A stretch of DNA of 64,000 bases. Source: Psococerastis gibbosa. Its lineage: Eukaryota; Arthropoda; Insecta; Psocodea; Psocidae. The stretch is from assembly GCA_963971405.1 (NCBI GenBank), contig OZ020489.1:25260290-25324289 (forward strand), given 5' to 3'. The notes beneath the pieces were generated by a model. That model had not been told where the DNA came from, did not search any database, and saw only the letters and a program-made list of their open reading frames with translations. Both the position numbers and the translations under genes were made by a program. Positions 56,124-64,000 of the stretch are shown here, one piece after another (position 1 is the first letter of the stretch; each line of letters begins with the position of its first letter).

Positions 56124-57505
56124 GCAGACCACGACATTATTTTGAAAGATACAAATTACAGCCGTACGGACACCAGCCGCAGACCTTAATTGTCAGGCGC
56201 ATTCCTCCTCCAAGACGACCCATCATTTAACACGAACCTATATTGACATCAATTCAGGGCCGTTAAGGGCCTCGGACCTAAGAGCATTTATAGGGTCCAC
56301 CCTCCCTTCACATACACTCGGATTTTTTTTCGGGGAGACAAAAATATTTTGAGACCTGATTGTAACGTCCCGCTAGAACATGAGCAATATCCGGCAGTCA
56401 GGTTGGAAATAATAAGACAAAAAAAAACTCCTATATCGTCTTGCTCTAAATAAGCTAAATATAGAGGTAACTTGTTACAGAAAAATAAAAAATTACAGTA
56501 AACGTATTGCAAAGATTGTCATTAAACTCATGATAAATGTATCATACTGTAATATAGGTATGCAAATAAAATCCCTTATTAAAATGCGAATCTCCGTAAC
56601 ATCGATGGATGGTTTGAAATCCGTACATGATAGTCAGTATAGTCAAAAAAATTAGTTAATAATTAATAATAAAACTGTCAGATTATTAAAAAGCCGACAG
56701 GATAGTGACGGATCCATGATAATGGCCCAATTGCTGGTCGTTGAATTATTTCACCGTTATTATAATATTATGTTCTGAAACATTGGAATAACGTAAGTTA
56801 CATACCTACTATAGGCCACTATAGGCCTACACTTTAATACTAAATTAGCCTTACATCACATCTTACATAGTCTAAAAAATGCAGAGGTAGAAAGAAAAAC
56901 ATATGGCGTTATGGCCGATTCCGAATATGTTTTATAATCATTCAATTTTAAAGATGTATAACATACACTAAACTGCTTATAGCAATGGTACCCGTTCTAC
57001 ATACGGTAACTTATGCATTAATATTTTTCTAACCCGTCTCGTATACGAACATCAAAATTGCAGATGCTTGCCACCAAACAATCAAGTACCCGAGCTTATA
57101 GAAAGTAACGAGGTTGGGAAAAATACCTAGCGCATGCGTGCTCACGGATCTCATGGTACTTGCAAGTTTGCTGATTATTATATATATTTACTTAATAAAC
57201 GAGTCTGGACCGTACGTAGAAGGAACTACGAGCGGCCATTATACCATAACACAAACAAACTATTACTTAGCTGGAGACGTGATGGCCGCATATACCTTCA
57301 CCAGATTCACTTGGAGGAGGACGCGGTTGTCAATAATTGTGTTGCTTTGTCTCTTATGGGTTAGTTGCAAGAGTGGGCCGAAAGGCCCAAAATTTGCCCT
57401 TAGGGAAAATAAGACCATTTTCTTTCTTTTTAATTAACTCTTTTAATTATTTTTTTAAAGGGGAGGGGGTAGGATGAAAGTTATGTATAAATTTTTATAC
57501 AATAT
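56124..57505. other. unassigned AT-rich sequence
   Basis: Open frames around 57114-57437 overlap in two phases and show no domain. No repeat copy. Confidence 0.25.
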
Positions 57506-57507
57506 TG

Positions 57508-57832
57508 TACTGTAGACTCTGTACTTGGTTAAGTTATGCTTTCCCCAATTCCGTCCCGCATTCCGTCAATGGTAAGCTTGTCCATTATCACTTGTAGCCG
57601 GTATAGGTTGACATCGAGAACGTATACCAGTTTGCCAATGAAATGAAATGAAATGAAATGAAAAATCGACTTTATTGCAAACAAAAGGCGAACAATAAGA
57701 CTATAAAGTCTTGTTTTCATTCTAACCTTCGCCAATGGCCAAAAATTCATACGGAAACAATACAGATAATTTCAGAAATACATGGATTCGCCACAATAAA
57801 TAGGTCTGGGTCCATAAAAAGTCACTAAAAAA
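57508..57832 (+). repeat. retroposon family A, copy 4, with nested tailed insert
   Basis: Runs from AGACTCTGTACTTGGTTAAG through AGCTTGTCCATTATCACTTG, TAGCCGGTATAGGTTGACAT and CGAGAACGTATACCAGTTTG, is interrupted at 57641-57730, and resumes GCCAATGGCCAAAAATTCAT to GGGTCCATAAAAAGTC and an A tract. The A-tailed 3' end supports retroposition. Confidence 0.8.
57641..57730 (-). mobile_element. 90-bp retroposed 3' end with CATTT-repeat tail
   Basis: Bounded by a 7-bp duplication, GCCAATG, at 57634-57640 and 57731-57737, inside an otherwise continuous family A core. On the minus strand it contains AATAAA (in TTGCAATAAAGTCG) and ends in a CATTT pentamer tail. This is a very short, 5'-truncated non-LTR insertion; the parent element is not in the window. 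Confidence 0.75.
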
Positions 57833-57844
57833 AAAACAATATTG

Positions 57845-59160
57845 TAACGATTCCCTCGTTAGTCAGGGTCAATTTTGTATTTTTTTCCAAACCCTGGGGA
57901 AAATTGACCACCCATTTGGGACTCCAATAGACGTCCCTGTTCTTATGTAGGCTACTTTCGACCATCATACACGTATAACAAAAATCTTGAATTTGCATAC
58001 CTGTTTTTGCCAATGAAGCTGATTTTTTTATTGCTTGTGCGACTGTGTTAAGGTATAGGGGTAGGCTATAACTTAGGGCAGCTAAGATTCAATGGAACTT
58101 ATTGAACATGAAACATTCAAAATCAAACAACTTTGCTGGACTGAGGCTGAGGTTTCAAATTATATTAGATTATAAATATAAACAAAGGACGACCAAGCCA
58201 ATTTAACGAAATTAGGCTAATTTACTCCTCGTTCCACGGCCGCATGTGAAAATGGACTTATAAAAAATACAAAATTTCTCAAAAATCAGACTATTCACCA
58301 GGCTGATTCAATAATATTCCTTTAAAATTTGTATGCGCTGTGTTTGTTAGAGTAATAGCATAGCCTAACATTTCAGGAGGTGAGAATACAATGTAGCCTA
58401 AATTTACTGCGAAAGGTTGAATTTTTTAATAAAAAATTATTAATTGGACCATTTTTATATCTTTGCAGATGTGGGTCGAGGAATCGATTAATTTCGTTAA
58501 AATAACTCGGTCATCCTTTGTTTACAAAATATCTGTAAATTTCTGTATTAAGGTGTCGATTAATTAATTGCATTCCATTCTACAATGAAAAATGAATTTG
58601 CTCATATATACTGACGATCAGACACCAATATGATTTGTCAAGATTAATCGCCTATGAGTTATAATACCATCATAAAACTTTTTCACTAAAATGAAGCTGT
58701 TAAAATTAAATTATATCCAATTGAAACACCTACTCGCAATAAATTTAATTTATCATATAACTCAAGCAGCACCTGCTTTTCAGTGCGACGAACCTTTAAA
58801 TTTTTCTTCCCAACCTGTACTAAATCATAGTACAGTATATCTTCTAAAATGCCTAGTTAAGTTGATCGATCTGTACCCCTGGGAAATGAAACGTTATCGA
58901 AGGGCTGAATTACGTTGGATATCGGGTCGTTATCTATGATTATCTGCAGATTATCTATAATATCTGGGCGATCGTCCGGCAGATCGTGCTCTATGGTAGC
59001 CATTACACGTCCACAGACCCATCATTACGTCTCTTCCCCTATACACCTTGCTACGTTCAACTTGTTCCAGCCTTGTTACATTGCCGCCTTTAAAGGATAC
59101 GATACAACATTATAAGGAAATGGAAAAATGCAAAAGAATACCAATTGTATTATAGAGAAC
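57845..59160. other. unassigned AT-rich sequence
   Basis: No supported gene or repeat copy. Confidence 0.3.
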
Positions 59161-59164
59161 GTTT

Positions 59165-59290
59165 GGAAGCTTAGCTGCATTGATCTTATCTTGAAGTTGA
59201 AAAAGTTCAATTCGACCACGGCCCGTCAGGTTGGATCTTTGTTCCCCTATGATTCGGACCAAATAGGTTTAGGTTCATAAACGAAGGTTG
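59165..59290 (+). repeat. weak family A-like 3' fragment
   Basis: CGACCACGGCCCGTCAGG and ACCAAATAGGTTTAGGTTCA ending TAAACGAAGG resemble the distal part of family A-related repeats at 6.9 and 38.5 kb. Low similarity. Confidence 0.3.
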
Positions 59291-59468
59291 CAAATAATAC
59301 TATTCTGCTTACATTGAGTACATAACTCGGCTCAGGCAATGCACAGCTAGTTGCTTAATATTGTGGAACGTACCTTACCGTACAAAGATATATTGTATAT
59401 GAGTTATAAATATAAATATAAAGTATGTAAATAAGTTTAAACTTTTTATTTTAAGATTAATCGCACAA

Positions 59469-59620
59469 TAACAATTTAATGAATGTATCCGATTGACCTC
59501 TTCAGTCGCCTCTGTAGGTTAGTACCCGTGTTGAGTTAAGACACGTCTCCGATCGCATGGCGTGTAAAGACTCGCACAAGTGCAAGCACGTTACAACCTG
59601 GCCATCGAAGTCGATTTTAG
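59469..59620 (+). repeat. dispersed repeat H, copy 2
   Basis: Copy of 15781-15950: CAATTTAATGAATGTATCCG, ACACGTCTCCGATCGCATGG, AAAGACTCGCACAAG. Confidence 0.65.
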
Positions 59621-60384
59621 GGAGATACATCTACCTATTGAGACGGCGACCAATGTTCGACTAATGTACCTTATCTAATTTTTATAAGAAAATTACTGTT
59701 TAAGCACCATGTTAAGTCAATTTAACTTAGTTACAGGTATTAATTTATAAAAAAATGTAATTTAATATCAATAAGACCTCTCAAAAAGGATAAACGCTAT
59801 GGGCTACCTTAGAAAGACAGAATCACGAACTTTCAGTTAATCTCTCACAATAAAAACAAGTACGAATTAGTCAAAATGCTGCTATACAACAATGGGTAGG
59901 GACACCCACTGCATCAATAAATCTATGCCTATTCAATGAAATTGTTTTTAGCAGCAAAATTGCACTGAAACAATAAGGGAAGAGAAAAAAGACTGTTAAC
60001 GAATAAAAATAATGTCCCCGACTCCGGACATCATTCCATACCATAATGGACCAAGTGCAGAAAACGAGTTGTCTGCGACAGACTTAGGCCAGTTTGTGAC
60101 CCCTGTGGTCAGTACTCAGTCGCAAGCTTACAATGGCCTTTGATACAGGTATACACGCGCAAATATGTCGTATGTCATATAAAATGCTTTGAGACAGGGT
60201 AAAACGTGATAGCAGACGAATTCAAAAGGCCAGGTTCAGACAGTGGGTTAGAGTATAGTCCTAAATAAATTGAATAGGAGACATCAATTTCGAAATTCGA
60301 ATTTGCACTTCCTTATCAGTATTGAGACTTAGGTACCGTACCCTACTGAGTACTGACTTATCTATTACATTGTATCAATGGTAC
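59621..60384. other. unassigned sequence
   Basis: No supported feature. Confidence 0.3.
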
Positions 60385-60490
60385 TGTATCAGTATGCCAG
60401 AGGCCAACATGTATACGGGAGCAATGCCAATTAATAATGTCAGAAAAATCAATGAGGTCGTTGGCAGACAATGTTCAATGGGTTCAGTAG
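60385..60490 (+). repeat. retroposon family A, copy 5 (degraded, partial)
   Basis: TATGCCAGAGGCCAACATGT, ATACGGGAGCAATGCCAATT, AATAATGTCAGAAAAATCAA and TGAGGTCGTTGGCAGACAAT follow the order of the family A core with frequent substitutions. Confidence 0.5.
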
Positions 60491-61150
60491 GATTACTTCA
60501 ATATTCTAAATAATAACAATAAATTGATTGGTACGGCGTACAACCGTATACTGTATGTGCTGGACATAGATTTTTAACAAATAATTCACAGTTTAAAAAA
60601 TTGAAGTGGTCATTTTTAACATTTTCATGGGTAAGGTGTCACTCCGTCCCGTTTTGTACCGGAATTGGCTCGGGACGCTTAGATGGCCAGAAAATGCTTC
60701 TCAGTAACAGCGCAATTCAAAAGTGTTTGAGTGTAAGTAAATTATATAGGTTTCTGTAGGTCATATACAGTAGGAATTAAATTAGGAGGGGCTATGGCAA
60801 TAAATGATTGAGGAGTATTAATAAGGTATTAATAATACCAAGCCACGGATTATGTTCTACAGGACTTTTTCTTTATTAATTGTTGTTATGAGCGTTTTCC
60901 ATCACTTTCATCACGTAGAGTATTATTGGTTTGAGGTAATAACTAATTTATCTTAGTAGCCTATAACTATAGTTTTTCCTTCGACTTCAATTTTATTTTT
61001 TGAATGTTTTGGCAAAGCTTCCACGCAAGGGTCAGCCGGTCAGTGCAGATTTGGAAGCAAAGTACCAGTTTATTAAACGGTGATCGTCGGATGGTCGTAT
61101 TTTCAAAGTTGGAGTGACCCTTAAAGGTTGTGCCCCTTTGAGACCAATTT
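60491..61150. other. unassigned sequence
   Basis: No supported feature. Confidence 0.3.
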
Positions 61151-61155
61151 GAAAT

Positions 61156-61468
61156 GGTAAATAAATAATTACTTTTTGTTTTATAACTAAGCCAACTTAG
61201 CGGAGTTAGGGCTATAAAGCCCTCTCTTACACTCAACTAGGAAGACCCGGGACCGCCTGCTTTACATGCCATCCGAAGCATGACCAGACGCCTCACGGTA
61301 CGAGGGAGCGCAACCATTATTAAAAAACTGTATAAACATTAGATCGAGGTAAATATACGTTTATTTTATTATATTATTATTAAAATGTAGCATGTGTCAT
61401 GGGTGGGACTCGAACCAACAACCTTGCGGGTGAAAGTCAGGGTCCTTACCACTAATCTACATGTCCTG
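61156..61468 (-). mobile_element. tRNA-Glu-like SINE (S1, copy 5), with extra internal segment
   Basis: Minus strand: head GACATGTAGATTAGTGGTAA, GACTTTCACCCGCAAGGTTG, B box GGTTCGAGTCC; body GCTTCGGATGGCATGTAAAG, CCTAGTTGAGTGTAAGAGAG, CTCCGCTAAGTTGGCTTAGT; tail ATTATTTATTTA. About 110 bp (61287-61398), absent from the copy at 20.7 kb, separates head and body: an insertion or a subfamily-specific segment. Confidence 0.75.
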
Positions 61469-62008
61469 ACATGGTCGCATTACCCATGGGATGATGGGCT
61501 ACCTAATGAAAGACTAAAATGTGCAAACGGTAGGGCACATGGCCCTGTATAGCATGAAGCCGGGGACACAGGTGTTCACCAGGCAAGTATTGTTCCACAA
61601 GCGCAAGCCATCATAGGAAATTTATCATGTTGGTAGGGAATGCAAGATCGGAAGATACCTTACAAAATATACATAAACCGATACGTACAATACAAGATCC
61701 TTCTATATTGATATTAGGGCCATTTAAGCGAGGTTGCTACCCACGACTTCCACTTAAGGCTATATCAAACTTTATTTTTTATTTTTTTAAATGATGGGCA
61801 ATTTAAATATCATAAATTAATATACTATCATGCGTCGTCCCTTTGGGGTAGCCAAGACACAGTGTAATTATAAACATAAAATTATGCACCCATTGTAGGC
61901 TACAGTACTGTACTACTGTATAGCGTGTGTCACTAATATAATTTTGGAACCTCTCTGAGTGTATTTAAGACAATGTTGTTAGCCATAATTGATAAAATGT
62001 TAGATTGT
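61469..62008. other. unassigned AT-rich sequence
   Basis: No supported feature. Confidence 0.3.
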
Positions 62009-62011
62009 AAG

Positions 62012-62037
62012 ATTGTATTGTATTGTATTGTATTGTA
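62012..62037. repeat. TTGTA pentanucleotide microsatellite
   Basis: About five units of ATTGT. Could be a LINE 3' tail, but no body is attached. Confidence 0.8.
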
Positions 62038-62079
62038 ATATAACCTACATTGGAGCTCTCTGTTGGTTGCAATACACGC

Positions 62080-62135
<56 letters not shown>
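62080..62135. repeat. ATT trinucleotide microsatellite
   Basis: Roughly 18 uninterrupted ATT units. The poly-Asn reading on the other strand is a microsatellite artefact. Confidence 0.95.
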
Positions 62136-62136
<1 letters not shown>

Positions 62137-62158
62137 ACTGATTTGAAATTAAAACTAA

Positions 62159-62324
62159 GTTTTTTTTGCTAACACAGACGTGAAATAGAAAACATGTTGC
62201 ATCATCTACAGCGTTTACTGTGCGAGCCCCCGACAAGTTGATTAACTTGGGGGCCCACAGGTTATTTGTATTATAAGGGTATAATTGTTAATTTATAAAT
62301 ATATTCCTTCGGCGCAGGGGAGTG
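62159..62324 (+). repeat. repeat D2, copy 2
   Basis: Near-identical to 31352-31515 (TTTGCTAACACAGACGTGAA, CATCTACAGCGTTTACTGTG, GGGGGCCCACAGGTTATTTG, CCTTCGGCGCAGGGGAGT), without the GAA tail. Confidence 0.75.
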
Positions 62325-62609
62325 CGTTGATTAAATAATATAACTGACTCGTACCAGAAACCTTATTGAAATTTGCTGCTTTAATTAAATTACTGTTTCT
62401 CAGAGGTCATTTGAGCTACCTGTCTACATGCCAACGACCCCATGGATTTCGGACATTATTTGTAGACCCATTGTTTCCGTATGCATTTTTGGGCCATTGG
62501 CAAACTGGCATACGTTCTCGATGTCAACCTACACCGGCTACAAGCGATAATGGACAAGGTCAGACAATCTTACCATTGGCGGAATGAAAGCATGACTTAA
62601 TCAAGTAAA

Positions 62610-62924
62610 CAAGGCCAATGGCGGATCCACGGGGGGGGGGGGGGGGGGGGGTGTCAGGGGGGTCATGACCCCCCTAAATGAGTAAATTCATAAGATACCA
62701 AGAAAGAAAAAAAAACTAGCTTTCAACAAAAAAATTACCTTTTAAACTTACAAAAACCTTGTGACCCCCTAAATTTTTTGCTGGATCCGCCCTTGACAAG
62801 GCCGTGCTCAGGAGGGTGGTCTAAGGGGTCCGGACCCCCTCCGAAATAGAAGGGCTGTACACTGAATGAATTAATATAAAAAAATTTGGACCCCCTCCGA
62901 AACAAAAACCTGGGCACGGCCTTG
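62610..62924. mobile_element. hAT-type MITE, CAAGGCCGTGC family, split near its left end
   Basis: The left terminus CAAGGCC is at 62610-62616, the rest at 62797-62924 (CCGTGCTCAGGAGGGTGG ... CTGGGCACGGCCTTG). Target duplication CAAGTAAA at 62602-62609 and CAAGTACA at 62925-62932 (7 of 8). A second MITE (62617-62795) inserted into its first bases, duplicating ACAAGGCC. Confidence 0.8.
62617..62795 (+). mobile_element. hAT-type MITE, CAATGGCGGATCC family, nested
   Basis: A 179-bp element with ends AATGGCGGATCCACGG and CTGGATCCGCCCTTG and a very long G run. Exact 8-bp duplication ACAAGGCC at 62609-62616 and 62796-62803. Sister to 1949-2053. It is the youngest layer of a three-level nest. Confidence 0.85.
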
Positions 62925-62945
62925 CAAGTACAGATACGAGTCTAA

Positions 62946-63710
62946 GTTATACATACTTTGACAGGTTATTTGGCAGTCTCCATCATGTACATGGTCATTG
63001 ACGCCATCCAACACAGCAGCAGCAGGATGTGCAGGGTTCAGATAGTTCACTTGGCAAGTTGCTGCAAGTCGGATATATTACTCAAAAGCTTCTCTCAATA
63101 GATAAGCCTGAATTGAAGACACTTTGAGAGAAAGTAACTAGTCCTGGTGTATATTGTAACAAAAATATAAAAACGATAAAACCGTTTGAGCGTATAAATA
63201 AAAATTAATAACTTAATGTGGACATAGTAATATTGTATAGCTAATAACTTATTCAAATAGTTAGTAGTATTTAATAAATCATAAACAAGCCAGAAACTCC
63301 GCCAGACATACAGGAACCAGTACCAGTTACGACTTTTATAACATCCACCTGGTTGGCTAAAAAAAGAAACGTAAAATAACAAGCACAGACTCGAATAATG
63401 TATGGACTTAACTGCAATTTTTTGACAGCCATCTCCAGAGAATTCTCAATTGTTTGTGAATTGCATCATGTACCATTATTAGTTGGGACTTGTTTTATCC
63501 AGGGCTTAAGAGGAAACTTAGATCAGGTTACGTTAAAAATTTGAATAGAATGGCATTGTAAACTATTATGATAAATTGAGAGTGGAAAGACTGTCAGCGT
63601 GCCTAGTGGAAGACAATCGCTTCTGCCTGTGTAGCACGGTGTCTGCATGGGACAATCTTTCATTTATTTTTAATCTATACCTTTTACTTCTGCCGGATAA
63701 CCGTCCTATA
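62946..63710. other. unassigned; short protein-like frame
   Basis: The minus strand of 62941-63077 is open for about 48 codons (LAATCQVNYLNPAHPAAAVL, then DGVNDHVHDGDCQIT) and leads into the edge of family A copy 6. It looks more protein-like than its surroundings but matches nothing I know. The rest is AT-rich and unassigned. Confidence 0.25.
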
Positions 63711-63905
63711 GGCGGGTATTCCACATACGTACATCGTCAATGAAAATTATGAAATTGAAGGACATTTCAATTTTACTCTATGCCATTGTTAAAATTGATC
63801 AATGATCAATTGATCATAGAGTAAAATCACAAGCAAACAAACTAAAATTAAAAAATGGCGTCATGGGATATGTCAAGTGTGTCATGTACAATTATTTTAA
63901 TTGAT
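63711..63905. mobile_element. PIF/Harbinger-type MITE, family C chimera, right end not found
   Basis: The outer end GGCGGGTATTCCACATACGT is that of the short subfamily at 30.7 kb, while the interior (TTTACTCTATGCCATTGTTA, AATTGATCAATGATCAATTG, AAAAAATGGCGTCATGGGAT) is that of the long family C elements. No matching right end is seen before the window ends at 64000. Confidence 0.6.
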
Positions 63906-64000
63906 TTTTTTTAAAAACAGTTTTCATCCATTAAACAGATTGGTGAAGGTCGATCTTACTTCGGATCTCCTACTAGCCTATTATTAGGTTTTATTAAAAA

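Larger units (their letters stand above)
62425..62945 (-). repeat. retroposon family A, copy 6, carrying two nested MITEs
   Basis: Minus-strand copy: TAGACTCGTATCTGTACTTG (right edge), interrupted by the two MITEs at 62610-62924, then TGATTAAGTCATGCTTTCAT, GTCCATTATCGCTTGTAGCC, GGTGTAGGTTGACATCGAGA and CATGGGGTCGTTGGCATG. Comparison with 21020-21045 confirms the element was continuous before the insertions. Confidence 0.8.

Noticed and set aside
62045..62236. Poly-asparagine protein on the minus strand
   Set aside because: Translation of an ATT microsatellite.

Overview
This window looks like AT-rich nuclear DNA from an intron-bearing animal, most likely an invertebrate. The evidence is GT/AG-bounded candidate exons, a tRNA-headed SINE family, APE-type LINEs and dense small palindromic DNA transposons, with no bacterial-style operons or ribosome binding sites. 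No ordinary complete gene is visible. I could run no search, so the taxon and the repeat names are descriptive. Family labels (A, B, C, D, G, H, J, K, S1-S3) are mine.

Layout. At 0.5-1.5 kb on the + strand there are two phase-compatible candidate exons of a His/Gly/Met-rich protein that I do not recognise. The rest is a repeat landscape. Class II material is all non-autonomous: hAT-type MITEs with 8-bp target duplications and long G or C runs (0.84, 1.95, 27.6, 38.1, 40.5, 46.6, 55.9, 62.6 kb); PIF/Harbinger-type foldback elements with TTA/TAA duplications (2.1, 4.5, 15.2, 23.5, 30.7, 63.7 kb); a TA-flanked MITE (14.07 kb); and several further palindromes (9.45, 17.05, 19.1, 21.7, 32.4, 32.9, 50.1 kb). 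I saw no transposase, so these would have been moved by enzymes encoded elsewhere.

Class I material: one nearly complete APE-RT LINE on the minus strand (41.8-45.4 kb) whose frame of about 1,026 codons is broken by a single TAG; a short element at 48.6 kb made from that LINE's 5' leader; decayed LINE 3' ends at 11.7, 21.5, 25.5, 26.2 and 39.5 kb; an RNase H end of an R1/jockey-like LINE at 47.6-48.3 kb; a tRNA-Glu-like SINE family (S1: 15.1, 17.9, 20.7, 33.5, 61.2 kb); a second tRNA-headed SINE (S2: 13.9, 51.4 kb); an A-tailed retroposon family (A); and a roughly 870-bp dispersed repeat rich in CAGA (B, seven copies). A 108-bp minisatellite lies at 11.1 kb.

Insertion order can be read directly in several places. 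A hAT MITE sits inside the end of another hAT MITE, which sits inside a family A copy (62.4-62.95 kb). A Harbinger-like MITE splits an S1 SINE (15.2 kb). A TA MITE splits an S2 SINE that has a 12-bp target duplication and a snap-back 5' end (13.86-14.60 kb). The most notable items are these nests, the LINE-leader-derived short element, and an exact 123-bp inverted repeat at 32.86-33.21 kb.
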